Positions 37,501 to 44,699 of a stretch of 64,000 nt of DNA are shown here, one piece after another; the stretch's first letter is position 1, and every line of letters begins with the position of its first letter. The position numbers were made by a program, and so were the translations under genes. Under the pieces are notes generated by a model. That model was not told the DNA's origin. It ran no database searches and saw only the letters and a program-made list of their open reading frames with translations. The DNA comes from Phenylobacterium montanum (GTDB taxonomy: Bacteria; Pseudomonadota; Alphaproteobacteria; Caulobacterales; Caulobacteraceae). Where the stretch lies: contig NZ_CP073079.1 in the NCBI RefSeq assembly GCF_018135625.1, forward strand, positions 32,015-96,014, read 5' to 3'.

Positions 37501-38837
37501 ACGCGGCGATCCAGGGGCTGGGCCGCTCGCACCGGACCAACCAGGCCGTGGCGCCCCTTTTCCGGCCGGTGACCACGGACATCCACGGCGAAAAGCGGTT
37601 CACCTCGACCATCGCCCGGCGCCTGGACAGCCTCGGCGCCCTGACCCGGGGCGAACGGCGGACTGCCGGCAATGGCCTCTTCCGCGCCGAGGACAACCTG
37701 GAAAGCCCTTGGGCGCACCGGGCGCTGCAGGCCTTCTACATCGGCCTGCACTTCGGCAACGTCGAGGCGATGGACCGCGAGACTTTTGAGGCCAAGACCG
37801 GCCTGCGGCTGCTTGACCATGAGGGCAACCTCAGGAAGTCCGACGACATGCCGCCGATGAACACCTTCCTGAACAGGCTCCTGGCGCTGCGGATCGCCGA
37901 CCAGAACAGCCTGTTCGCCGCCTTTGACGCGATCCTCACCTCGATCCTCGAACGCGCCCAGGCGTCCGGTGCCCTGGATCGGGGCATGGAGGACATCGTG
38001 GCCGACGACGTGGTGATCTCGGACGAGGAGGTGATCCGCACCGACGCCGTCACCGGCGCGGAGACCCGGCTCACCCGCTTCCAGGTCCGCACGGTGCGCC
38101 AGCTGACCTCCACCGAGGACGCCCTGGCGGGCCTTGACCGGGACGCGGTGATCTTCGCCGTCAACAGCAAGTCCGGCCGCGCCGCCCTCGTGGTCCAGGG
38201 CCTGACCACGACCAACGATGACGACCGGCTGATCCCCGCCGTGCGCCTGATCCGTCCGGAGAAGCGCTCGATCGCCTCGCTGAAGGGGTTCGAGGAATCG
38301 GCGTGGGAGGACGCCGGCGAGGCGGCCTGGCGCGCAGCGTGGGACGCCGAGATCGCCCAGGCGGACCCGTGGGTGGCCCGCGACCTGGTGCTGGTGTCGG
38401 GGCTGCTCCTGCCGATCTGGTCCAGCCTCCCGGACAAGGCGACCTCGGTCCGCCGCCTGAAGGCGCCGGACGGCCGGCGCTGGCTGGGCCGGGTGCTCGA
38501 TCCCGGCCAGGTGCCGCAGCTGAAGGTCGCGCTGGGGCTGACCGATACCGCCAGCGCCTTCGCCGACGGCGCCGCGACCGCCCCGCTCGTCCTCGAGGAG
38601 GGCGCCGCCCTCTCGCTGGCGGGCGGCCTGTGGCTGCGGCGGGCCAAGGTGATGGATCGCTACCGGATCGAGGTGGTCGGGGCGGCCACTCAGCGCTCGG
38701 CGTTCACGACGCTGGGCTGCTTCGTCGAGATCATCTCCTACACCCCGCGGGTGTTCGTGCCGGTCGACCAGCCCGAGGTGCTGACCGCGGTCCTGGCCAA
38801 GTGGCCGGTGCAGACAGTGCTGCAAGCGGCCGCGTAA
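34587..38837 (+). CDS. DNA methyltransferase fused to strawberry-notch-type helicase
   Basis: 1416 residues. The N-terminal third is a class I SAM-dependent methyltransferase: LEPSAGSGLMAIL is the SAM motif near residue 148, and NPPF near 209 is the catalytic motif of N6-adenine type enzymes. The rest is an SF2 helicase with Walker A DGTGCGKGRE near 472, FDEAHAMAN near 580, and motif VI IQGLGRSHRTNQ near 977, the strawberry-notch pattern. Such fusions are widespread on plasmids and ICEs. Suggested roles include DNA modification or chromatin-like remodelling on entry; none is proven. The long antisense frame is a shadow. Confidence 0.85.
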   Translation: MNALLPLFAVDVGDHKAANLLAAARALTPQLNRSRPLDRKLVANVMTMAFGASDAEGAWLWRDAYDAIEAALVLQIRRLAPQVGRLEDAPAEIVALLANLAELSLTHTRRSEEQVALDQFSTPPQLGALAVLAAQVRPGDQVLEPSAGSGLMAILAEACGGALTLNELAAGRAGLLEGLFPLAVRSHQDARHLRDTLPGSGAFHAVLANPPFQHLEAHLHAALDCLADGGRLSAIVPARLFEDAPALRALAARGPIRLRLAFPARAYAKHGTSVETGLLVIDRGAPGDEIPSVVVADTLADAAQAAASIDARATAQPRQFRTVSQVSVLAPRARALATPSNRLAFLATSAPLAYEACAWSGEGHDVGLYQAYALGRIRFAASRPHPSPLVESGPMASVAPPAPTYRPVLPVRITDDALVSDAQMETVIYAGEAHAQVLPGSWILGDAPHQVILVKDDLPGAVQFRKGFFLGDGTGCGKGREIAGVIADNLAQGRSRAVWLSKNDALLEDARRDWSAIGGANGDITPQSAWKQADAIRMDRGILYSTYATLRQPARGDRRSRLDQIVDWLGAEFDGVIVFDEAHAMANAAGGGKGARGAKKASQQGMAGLALQNRLPNARILYVSATGATTPENLAYAARLGLWGGPEAPFPTRDAFMDAVETGGVAVMELIARELKAMGLYIARSLSFDGVEYEALRHPLTEDDIAIWDAWADAYQLIHQNLRAALEAVGVTEEGKAKSGLAASAALSAFEGCKQRFFGHLLSGLKSPSLVASIRQDLADGRCSVVQVVSTNEAVMERRLAEIPAEEWNNLTVDLTPKDQVLDYLMGAFPVMAMDAVEDEEGTVTMVPVVVDGVPVVSQEALRLRDELVTHLACLPAVPGVLDAILDALGTEIVAEITGRSRRVVRRDGRRVVERRSASAAKAETDAFMAGKKRVLVFSDAGGTGRSYHADLGVANQQRRVHYLVEPGWRADAAIQGLGRSHRTNQAVAPLFRPVTTDIHGEKRFTSTIARRLDSLGALTRGERRTAGNGLFRAEDNLESPWAHRALQAFYIGLHFGNVEAMDRETFEAKTGLRLLDHEGNLRKSDDMPPMNTFLNRLLALRIADQNSLFAAFDAILTSILERAQASGALDRGMEDIVADDVVISDEEVIRTDAVTGAETRLTRFQVRTVRQLTSTEDALAGLDRDAVIFAVNSKSGRAALVVQGLTTTNDDDRLIPAVRLIRPEKRSIASLKGFEESAWEDAGEAAWRAAWDAEIAQADPWVARDLVLVSGLLLPIWSSLPDKATSVRRLKAPDGRRWLGRVLDPGQVPQLKVALGLTDTASAFADGAATAPLVLEEGAALSLAGGLWLRRAKVMDRYRIEVVGAATQRSAFTTLGCFVEIISYTPRVFVPVDQPEVLTAVLAKWPVQTVLQAAA

Positions 38838-38868
38838 ACCGGGTCACGACCTGCCCTGAAACGAAGCG

Positions 38869-38892
38869 CCCCGCCCGGTCCGCCGGGCGGGG
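38869..38892. terminator. Bidirectional terminator-like hairpin between helicase and ssb1
   Basis: Perfect 10-bp stem ccccgcccgg / ccgggcgggg, loop tccg. It serves the plus-strand helicase gene and the minus-strand ssb. The same stem follows ssb2 at 45900-45923, so it belongs to the duplicated ssb unit. Confidence 0.65.
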
Positions 38893-38900
38893 CTTTCTCG

Positions 38901-39266
38901 TCAGGCGGGGTCCGCGAGGGTGGGCTCGGGGCGGTCCAGCGCCGTCAAGGTTTGGCCGGGTGCGGTCACGACGACCTTTGAGAAGAAACGCTCGACGCCG
39001 TCCTTGTCTGTGTAGCGGTCGTGGCGGATCTCGCCCTGGACGAAGACCCTGGCCCCGGTCGGCAGGCCCTTGGTGGCCAGCCAGTTCACCGTCGCCGGTG
39101 TCCAGATCTCCACCTGGTGCCAGGTGGGGTAGTCCTTCCGCTCGCCCTTCGCCTTGCTGTAGCGGCTGGTGCAGACCCGCAGCGTGGCGACTTGTTTGCC
39201 CGAGGTCGTTGTGCGGATTTCCGGCTCGGCGCCCGTGTAGCCGATGAGTTGAGCTTGGTTCAGCAT
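38901..39266 (-). CDS. ssb: Single-stranded DNA-binding protein, copy 1
   Basis: 121 residues, an OB-fold SSB without the acidic C-terminal tail of housekeeping SSB. Motifs include NQAQLIGYTGAEPEIR, TLRVCTSRYS, TWHQVEIW, and GARVFVQGEIRHDRYTDKDG. It would coat single-stranded plasmid DNA during transfer or replication. It shares about 70% of residues with the copy at 45526 but is on the opposite strand. Leader, coding sequence and terminator are all duplicated. Confidence 0.9.
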   Translation of the reverse strand: MLNQAQLIGYTGAEPEIRTTTSGKQVATLRVCTSRYSKAKGERKDYPTWHQVEIWTPATVNWLATKGLPTGARVFVQGEIRHDRYTDKDGVERFFSKVVVTAPGQTLTALDRPEPTLADPA

Positions 39267-39475
39267 CGTCGTTCTCCATCTTCCGCCCAGAGGGGCCCGG
39301 GCGGCCCGCGGTCCCTGCCGCGATCACGCCACCGTCCAGGCTGGGGTCCAGCGACGGGGGGATGCCCGGCCGGGCTGGAGACCGGTCTGCAGCGCTCGCC
39401 GCGAAGACCGGAGGGTCCGGACCGGCCGCCTCGCTGGCGAGGTCGGCTTCCGCCCTGAGCGGCCCGGCCTAGGGT
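39267..39475 (-). promoter_or_regulatory. Repeated structured leader, copy A (ssb1)
   Basis: Read on the minus strand: ctaggccgggccgctcaggg, gacctcgccagcgaggc, a hairpin ccggtct ... agaccgg (39386-39412), then a conserved gcgtgatcgcgg block and the ggcggaagatgg stretch just before ATG. The same order of blocks occurs before ssb2 (45314-45525) and, more diverged, before the gene at 44484. The stem shows a compensatory change relative to ssb2 (T-A here, C-G there). No gene on either strand. Confidence 0.6.
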
Positions 39476-39702
39476 TGCGGGATTGATCGCGGGGGACCCG
39501 TCCGCCGCCCGCCCCCTTCACGGAAGACCTGACGACGCTGCGCCAAGGCCGCGCCCTCGGCGTGGGCGCCGGCTTTCAGACGCCCATGAAAACCTGGCCG
39601 CCCCGCCACGGTGCGAGCCGGCCGCCACATCGAAAGGGAGAGGAAGGGGGGCGCCGGGCGAGCCGGCCGGGGAATGGTCCTGGGCCGGCGCTGGACCTGG
39701 CC
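39476..39702 (+). other. Gene-free leader before the DUF7007-type gene
   Basis: 227 bp with no gene. It contains a ggaaggggggcgccgggcga pattern with a gccgg-gcgag-ccggc hairpin, similar to the leader at 34505-34540 before the helicase gene. A possible shared regulatory leader. Confidence 0.3.
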
Positions 39703-40074
39703 ATGCTGTGCCCCTTCCCGCCGACCGTCGGTTCCTCTTCGCCCTGGGGACCTATCCAACACCTGACCCCCTTGGGCCCGGACGCCGTCGCCGTCTCGAC
39801 CGCGTCGCATGGCGGCATCCGCGTCTCGCTGACCGCGCTGGCCCGGATCCCCGAGCCGCTCCACGCGACCGCCTACAGCGGCGCCGGCTGGTTCGAGGAG
39901 GATTGCGACTGGGCGATCCCCTACCTGGCCCTCGGTCTCGACGCCTTCGAGCCCGACGCGGCGCGCGCCGCCGAGGTGTGGGCCGCCGCCGTCCACACGG
40001 TCCGGCGCTACCATCCACAGCACGCGGCGGCGCTCGGTGCGGACGGCGACGCGGAAGGACGTCCCCATGGCTGA
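39703..40074 (+). CDS. DUF7007-type small protein
   Basis: 123 residues, with GWFEEDCDWAIPYLALGLDAF and a repeated GGIRVSLTALARIPEP segment. Proteins of this look are common beside SSB, RadC and anti-restriction genes on alphaproteobacterial plasmids; I recall them as DUF7007, but the assignment is from memory of the pattern. The ATG at 39703 is preceded by a weak purine-rich site. The gene overlaps radC by 8 bp, so the two are coupled. Function unknown. Confidence 0.55.
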   Translation: MLCPFPPTVGSSSPWGPIQHLTPLGPDAVAVSTASHGGIRVSLTALARIPEPLHATAYSGAGWFEEDCDWAIPYLALGLDAFEPDAARAAEVWAAAVHTVRRYHPQHAAALGADGDAEGRPHG

Positions 40075-40792
40075 GCAGCGAGATCTGTTCGCGCCCGGCG
40101 TGGCGGAGGGCGCGCCGATCGGCGTCTTTTCGGGGGGCGACGGGCGCGAGGACCTACAGGTGCGGTTCGCGGCCTTTGGCTTCGCCAGCCTGGACGAGGG
40201 CGACACCCTGGCGCTGGTCCTTGAGGGGTGCCTACCGCCGGGCGCGGACACCGTGGCCGCCGCGGACGCGCTGATGGCGCGGTTCGGCGGCATCGGCCGG
40301 GTGCTCGGGGCCACCGAGGGCGATCTGGCTCGCGTGATCGGCGGCAAAGCGGCTCGCCAGTTGGCGCTGCTCCACGCGCTCCTTCTCCGGGCCTTGGAAT
40401 ACCCCCTGTGCCGGCGCCCGGTGCTGACCTCGAGCGAGGCGGTCCGGACCTACCTGCGCGCGCGGCTCGCCGCCTTGCCCCGCGAGGTCTTCCACGTCCT
40501 GTTCCTCGACAAGAAGAACCAGCTGATCGCCGACGAGCGGATGGCGGAGGGCACCGTCGACCACGCGCCGGTCTATCCGCGCGAGGTCGTGCGCCGGGCG
40601 CTGGAGCTGTCGGCCAGCGCGGTCGTGCTCGCCCACAACCACCCCTCCGGCGACCCCGCGCCGTCGCGCGCCGACATCGACATGACCCAGCAGGTGGTGG
40701 CGGCCGCGCGGGCCCTGCAGATCGCCGTCCACGACCATTTGGTGGTGGCGGGCGACCAGGTAGCGAGCTTGCGGGCCTTGGGCCTGATGTAG
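40067..40792 (+). CDS. RadC/JAB-domain protein
   Basis: 241 residues. The N-terminal helix-hairpin-helix-like part is followed by the JAB/MPN domain with LFLDKKNQLIADERMAEGTV, the metal-binding HNHPSGDPAPSRADID, and a DHLVVAG end. That pattern matches RadC/YeeS proteins. These are very common on mobile elements next to ssb and anti-restriction genes; the biochemical role is not settled. The start at 40067 overlaps the DUF7007-type gene. Confidence 0.85.
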   Translation: MAEQRDLFAPGVAEGAPIGVFSGGDGREDLQVRFAAFGFASLDEGDTLALVLEGCLPPGADTVAAADALMARFGGIGRVLGATEGDLARVIGGKAARQLALLHALLLRALEYPLCRRPVLTSSEAVRTYLRARLAALPREVFHVLFLDKKNQLIADERMAEGTVDHAPVYPREVVRRALELSASAVVLAHNHPSGDPAPSRADIDMTQQVVAAARALQIAVHDHLVVAGDQVASLRALGLM

Positions 40793-40876
40793 GCAACCTG
40801 CCCTAGCCATGCTGTTCGCCAACGCAGACCGCGCGCGTGTGGCTCGGGGCCATCATCGGGTGGTCCTTTGGCAGGA

Positions 40877-41152
40877 CTAGTCAGCCGGTCGAGACCCGTC
40901 GCGCGCGAGCCGTTCAGCCCTGAGCCGGGCGAACTCGGCTTTTGCGACCGCGATTTTTTGAGCGAATTCTCCGGATTCGAACTGAGCTGCGAAATTCTGA
41001 ATCGCCGCCAGCGGTGTGTCGAATGGGCCTACGGCTGCCATTCGCGAGTCCTCCCAATACCAGCCCTTCGGACCCATTTCTCTGAGGTCGCGCTTGGTGG
41101 TGGACCTGACTATCTCGATGTCGAAATCGGGACCGCTAAGGGACATGCTCAC
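40877..41152 (-). CDS. Tandem paralogue 2 of an unrecognised small protein family
   Basis: 91 residues. It shares a clear block with its neighbour at 41149: G-W-(Y/F)-W-x-D-x-R-x3-VGPF-x-T, then N-x3-QFESGE-x-A-x2-I. The pattern is an N-terminal beta-rich part and a long charged C-terminal helix. The GW-W and GPF elements recall small phage/plasmid proteins, but I cannot name the family. Its ATG overlaps the stop of the upstream copy by 4 bp, so both are made from one mRNA. Confidence 0.6.
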   Translation of the reverse strand: MSMSLSGPDFDIEIVRSTTKRDLREMGPKGWYWEDSRMAAVGPFDTPLAAIQNFAAQFESGEFAQKIAVAKAEFARLRAERLARDGSRPAD

Positions 41153-41427
41153 GCCTTGTCCCCGTTCTCAGCCGCCAACCGGGCTTGCCGGAACCTCTCA
41201 AATTTGTCCTCGGCGGCATTGATGCGTTCGGCCATCTCGCCGGACTCGAACTGCATCACCATGTTCAACAACGCGCCCATTGATGTGGCGAATGGGCCAA
41301 CAGGCGGGATGCGGGTATCGGACCAGAACCAGCCACGCCCTCCGTATTCAGCCTCACGTCGTTTTCCGACTATCTTGTAAATGGTGATGTCAATCTCACC
41401 GATTTCGAGCCGCATGGTTCTTACCAC
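41149..41427 (-). CDS. Tandem paralogue 1 of an unrecognised small protein family
   Basis: 92 residues, paralogous to the next gene (shared GW-W, VGPF, QFESGE and RLA blocks), with a beta-rich start (LEIGEIDITIYKI) and a helical end. It is the first gene of a two-gene minus-strand operon whose promoter region is the AT-rich dyad repeat at 41461-41513. Tandem diverged copies suggest either a heteromeric pair or functional specialisation. Confidence 0.6.
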   Translation of the reverse strand: MVRTMRLEIGEIDITIYKIVGKRREAEYGGRGWFWSDTRIPPVGPFATSMGALLNMVMQFESGEMAERINAAEDKFERFRQARLAAENGDKA

Positions 41428-41700
41428 CTCCCGTTCTACGAAAGGCTAAACCGGCGGAACGAATATATTGACTCTATATTCGAATATATTTGGAATATAT
41501 CGACTCTATATTCTTGACTTAGAAAAAATCAGCGGCGGGCGGCTTGCCGCCATGACGCATGGATGGCGCCGGCGGCGTCCCGCGCCGAAATCAACATGCC
41601 CCAGCAGACCCTCTGGCTGTTGTAGGCGGCTGGGGTCTTGGGAGGAGGAGGAAGGGCCGGTCCGGGTGCGCTCGATGGGAGCGCATCTGGAGGAATTCCG
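41428..41700. promoter_or_regulatory. AT-rich divergent control region between the paralogue operon and gcrA
   Basis: 273 bp, strikingly AT-rich from 41455 to 41525 within a ~68% GC context. It holds the dyad repeats listed separately and two GACTC (GANTC) sites. The right part (about 41560-41690) is GC-rich and leads to a GGAGGAATT ribosome-binding site before gcrA. Confidence 0.6.
41461..41513. repeat. Two phased dyad operators with GANTC centres
   Basis: Two 21-bp units (41461-41481 and 41493-41513), 20 of 21 bases identical, spaced 32 bp (about three helical turns). Each is gaatata-N7-tatattc with a GACTC CcrM-type site in the middle (41470-41474 and 41502-41506). A third gaatata half-site starts at 41482. 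Looks like a paired operator. Confidence 0.7.
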
Positions 41701-42207
41701 ATGTCTGAATCCGGCTGGTCCGAGACCCGCGTCACCACCCTCTCCCAGCTCTGGCAGGACGGCCTGTCGGCGTCGCAGATCGCCAAGCAGCTGGGCGGGG
41801 TCACCCGCAACGCCGTCATCGGCAAGGTCCATCGCCTGGGGCTGAGCGGCCGGGCGGCGGCCTCCGCGCCGTGCCGCGCGCCGAGAACCGCGACCCCTCG
41901 GCCCAAGCGGACGCGCCGGGTGGCCATGGCGGCCCCTACGGTTCGCAAGCCGCCCGTCCGGACGCCCGCCCAGGATTACGCGCCGGCGCCAGAGGGCCCG
42001 GGGCTGATCGGGGACATGGCACTGCTGGGCGCCCACGTCTGCAAGTGGCCGATCGGCGATCCCAAGAGTCCCGATTTCAGCTTCTGCGGCCGCCAGGCCG
42101 ATGGCCGCTATTGCGCCGCGCACGAACAGACGGGCGTGCGACCCGGGACGGCTTGGCGCGCCGATCGCGATCCGATCGTCAGGCGGGCCCTGGCCGGCTT
42201 GCTTTGA
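41701..42207 (+). CDS. gcrA: GcrA-type cell-cycle regulator homologue
   Basis: 168 residues with the full GcrA layout. The N-terminal helix-turn-helix begins TTLSQLWQDGLSASQIAKQL, then GGVTRNAVIGKVHRLGLSGR. A basic linker follows, then the C-terminal motif CKWPIGDPKSPDFSFCG with GRYCAAH. In Caulobacter, GcrA binds RNA polymerase sigma-70 and activates promoters methylated at GANTC by CcrM. This copy is on a mobile element, close to paired GANTC dyads. The start is supported by GGAGG 6 bp upstream. It may mimic or compete with host GcrA, which is inference. Confidence 0.9.
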   Translation: MSESGWSETRVTTLSQLWQDGLSASQIAKQLGGVTRNAVIGKVHRLGLSGRAAASAPCRAPRTATPRPKRTRRVAMAAPTVRKPPVRTPAQDYAPAPEGPGLIGDMALLGAHVCKWPIGDPKSPDFSFCGRQADGRYCAAHEQTGVRPGTAWRADRDPIVRRALAGLL

Positions 42208-42230
42208 TCCTCCGGGCACGGAGCAAGGCC

Positions 42231-42788
42231 ATGACGCCCTCTCCTCTCCTGCGCTACGCGCGGTCGGACGCCGAGGTCCCGACCCCGGCGCAGCGCTCCA
42301 ACGACGGCGCGATGATGGTCGCGCCGTTCGGCGATCTCGCCGCCTGGCTGGCCGAAATCGACCGGCAGGCCGGCCTCATGCGGCCCAGCCGACGTCTTTA
42401 CGAGCGGTTTGACCGGACCGCCCAGTCGCTCACGCCTGGACGCATCCGCCTGTGCGACGACGGCGTGTCGGTCGCCGAACTGGTCGTTCGGCTGCGGGCG
42501 GCGCGCCACCCGAGCGGCCACGACCTCCACGGCTTGGACCGTGTCTGGTCGCGAGCTGACCTTGGGGTGCTGATCACCGAGGCGGTCAACCGGCAGCGGC
42601 AGCTGGCGATGGGCCGGGTTGTCGCCAGGCCCAAAGGGCCCCGGCTGGATCCTCGCCGGCTCCCCGACGCGCGGCTGGAGCACCTGATCCAACATCACCG
42701 TGACCTCGGTCTTGTCGAGGCGCTGCGCGCCGAGCGGCGACGGCGTGACTTGACGGGAGGCAGCCATCTTCGACGCCATCCTATCTGA
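42231..42788 (+). CDS. Unrecognised protein downstream of gcrA
   Basis: 185 residues, Arg-rich and mainly helical, with ERFDRTAQSLTPGRIRLCDDG in the middle and LIQHHRDLGLVEALRAERRRR near the end. No membrane segment and no recognised family. It follows gcrA by 23 bp in the same direction and overlaps the next small gene. The basic composition would fit a nucleic-acid-binding protein. Confidence 0.5.
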   Translation: MTPSPLLRYARSDAEVPTPAQRSNDGAMMVAPFGDLAAWLAEIDRQAGLMRPSRRLYERFDRTAQSLTPGRIRLCDDGVSVAELVVRLRAARHPSGHDLHGLDRVWSRADLGVLITEAVNRQRQLAMGRVVARPKGPRLDPRRLPDARLEHLIQHHRDLGLVEALRAERRRRDLTGGSHLRRHPI

Positions 42789-43014
42789 TCGGCCAGAGCT
42801 GCGGCTGCACGGGTTCGGCTGCAAACGGACGTCGCTGCTTGAGCCGGGGATCCCCTCCCGGCTGGCCACGGCCGACAGCATGGCCTGGTCCTATGCGGCC
42901 CGGTTCGAAGGTCGCGATCAGAATGCCTGGGACGAGGCGGGGCGCTTCGCCCTGGCCGTGGGCGGCTGCCCGGAAGCGGTCGACTTTCTGGCCGCGCGCG
43001 CCGGGTGGCGTTGA
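42766..43014 (+). CDS. 82-residue small protein with apparent ATC start
   Basis: Translates as IFDAILSDRPELRLHGFGCK..., ending in AVDFLAARAGWR. The composition and codon use are protein-like and the frame overlaps the preceding gene's last 23 bp. A TGA lies just upstream in frame, and the only codon positioned after the strong GGGAGG (5 bp spacing) is ATC at 42766; no ATG/GTG/TTG occurs before the conserved-looking part. I infer a rare ATC start, or a start at the internal ATG about 33 codons in. No family recognised. Confidence 0.45.
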   Translation: MFDAILSDRPELRLHGFGCKRTSLLEPGIPSRLATADSMAWSYAARFEGRDQNAWDEAGRFALAVGGCPEAVDFLAARAGWR

Positions 43015-43095
43015 GCGGTCGAGCGCGAGGGGGGACGCCCCGGCGGGGTCTCGGGACGGCCCTTTGGCTCCAGTGACCTCGCCACCATCCGTCGT

Positions 43096-43134
43096 CCCCC
43101 ACAAGGGACGCTGCGCTCAAAGCCCTTGTGGGGG
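43096..43134 (+). promoter_or_regulatory. Strong leader hairpin before the DUF2493/SLOG gene
   Basis: Perfect 12-bp stem cccccacaaggg / cccttgtggggg with a 15-nt loop containing gctgcgct. It is preceded by gacctcgcca at 43075, a block also found in the ssb leaders. Lies 75 bp before the ATG; terminator, attenuator or leader element. Confidence 0.45.
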
Positions 43135-43208
43135 CCGCCGCCTGTCGGCGCGGGGCGGTCACGAGCCGACGGGCTCGACCCTCCAACCCCCACTCAAGGG
43201 ATCACCCC

Positions 43209-44141
43209 ATGCCATTCTCGCCTCTTCCTCCCACCTCAGAGCGTCTGACGCACTACGAAGCCCAGACTCTCCTTCTCGAAGACGCCCGCACCCATCCGCC
43301 CGAAGACGCCCTCCTCCAGCTCGGCCATGGCCTGATGAACGAAGTGCTCGACCTCGTCAGCGATTCCGCCCTGGAAGACTTCCAGACCCTGATCGGCGAG
43401 GCTCTGATCGGCGCCTTCCACTCCGCGGCCCAGCGCATCGAGCGCGACGCCGACAAAGCCCGCGACACCCTGAATGGGCTGATCCGGGACTTCGATGGCT
43501 CCGAGATCCTCGATGTCGAGATCCAGGAAGCGACCCTGAAAGCCCGCACCGCGGACGTGGCGACCCTCGCCCTGGAGATCATCCGCGACGCCGCCGCCGC
43601 CAGCTACACGACCTCGACGGGTGACGTCTGGAGCCCCTGGAAGGGCTCGGTGAAGGCGTCCCGCACCACAGCGGCACAGATCGAAGCGCGCGACGCGATC
43701 CGGGCGAGCAAGGCCCGCAAGCATAGCGCAGCGTTCCCGGGCGCGACGATCGTGGCGTTCCGGGCGGCCCCTCAGGCCGACACGGCGGACGACGCTGGGC
43801 GGATATTCGACGCCTTGAACTGGGCGCTGGCCGAATGGCCGGACATGGCGCTGGCGACCTCCGGCGCCAAGGGCGGCGAGAAGCTGGCCATCAAGTGGGC
43901 TAAGCAGAAGGGCGTGACCCTGGTCCTGGCCAAGGCCGATTTCGACCGCAACGGTCGGGCGGCGCCGTTCCGGGCCAATGACGAGATGCTGGAACTGGAT
44001 CCGGTCTGCGTCCTGACCCTGGCCAACTCGATCAATCCGAGCCGGGGCGGCGGCTTGCAGCCTTTTGGACCGGCCTTGAACCTGGCCCAGAAGGCGGCGG
44101 AGAAGGGTATCCGGCACCATCCTGTGAAGGCCCGGGCCTGA
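43209..44141 (+). CDS. DUF2493 / SLOG-fold protein
   Basis: 310 residues. The N-terminal helical domain (about 1-175) is followed by a C-terminal Rossmann-like SLOG domain with PGATIVAFRAA, WPDMALATSGAKGGEKLAIKWAKQKG and RANDEMLELDPVCVLTL. In the YpsA/DUF2493 group the SLOG domain binds nucleotide-derived ligands. Such proteins are common on alphaproteobacterial plasmids and sometimes linked to defence; the role here is unknown. The ATG at 43209 is chosen over the upstream frame, which is GC-rich leader. Confidence 0.75.
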   Translation: MPFSPLPPTSERLTHYEAQTLLLEDARTHPPEDALLQLGHGLMNEVLDLVSDSALEDFQTLIGEALIGAFHSAAQRIERDADKARDTLNGLIRDFDGSEILDVEIQEATLKARTADVATLALEIIRDAAAASYTTSTGDVWSPWKGSVKASRTTAAQIEARDAIRASKARKHSAAFPGATIVAFRAAPQADTADDAGRIFDALNWALAEWPDMALATSGAKGGEKLAIKWAKQKGVTLVLAKADFDRNGRAAPFRANDEMLELDPVCVLTLANSINPSRGGGLQPFGPALNLAQKAAEKGIRHHPVKARA

Positions 44142-44311
44142 GGGCCCGATGCGGCGGCCGCGAGGCCGCCGCTACTCCCGTTTTTGCTGATCTTGGAGGG
44201 GCCGCGAGGGGAAGCCGGCTGGGATCGACGAGGTGGAGCCCCTCTCCTTCCCTTTCAGACCGAGCAGGCTGGCCGCGATCTCTAGGTGAACCTGGTCCGG
44301 GTCCGGCCGGG

Positions 44312-44483
44312 TCCAAGGCGACCTCGCACGCGAGGCGGGGTCGGCGGAGCCTCCGGTCTTCCTCCGCTTCGCTCCGTGCAGACCGGTGTCCACCGGCCCC
44401 GGCCCTGGGCCCGTCCGTCTCCCCGGCCCCGCCGGTCGCACGATCGCGGGATGAGCCCGCTGGTCGAAGCGAGGACGAAGACG
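44312..44483 (+). promoter_or_regulatory. Repeated structured leader, copy C
   Basis: Contains the gcgacctcgcacgcgaggcg block, a hairpin ccggtct ... agaccgg (44353-44384) with a C/T-rich loop ending cgtgc, and a gatcgcggg block, then gaggacgaagacg directly before the ATG at 44484. The order matches the ssb leaders at 39267 and 45314. More diverged than these two. Confidence 0.5.
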
Positions 44484-44699
44484 ATGGCGAACATGGCGAT
44501 GGCGCAGGCGGTTCTGGAACACGCGCACCAATTCTACGATGTCGGCAGCTGGTACGTGGTGGCGGAGTGCTGGGACGTCTTCTCGGTGCTCGAAGAGCTG
44601 GACCAGCAGGAAGAGCGGACCAACACCCGGTTCGAGCTCGACGACGGGGCGATCTCGCATTTCGCGCAGATCATCGCGATAGATCCCACCCTCCACTGA
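44484..44699 (+). CDS. 71-residue small protein under a repeated leader
   Basis: Begins MANMAMAQAVLEHAHQFYDVG, then WYVVAECWDVFSVLEELDQQEERTN and an acidic/helical end. No family recognised. I place the start at 44484 because the leader alignment with ssb2 ends in ...agacgATG at both genes; an ATG at 44451 would put protein sequence inside the leader. A shared leader suggests coregulation with the SSB genes. Confidence 0.55.
   Translation: MANMAMAQAVLEHAHQFYDVGSWYVVAECWDVFSVLEELDQQEERTNTRFELDDGAISHFAQIIAIDPTLH

Noticed and set aside
34272..38825. 1517-residue antisense frame across the helicase
   Set aside because: Shadow; sequence is Arg/Gly/His-rich with no domain.
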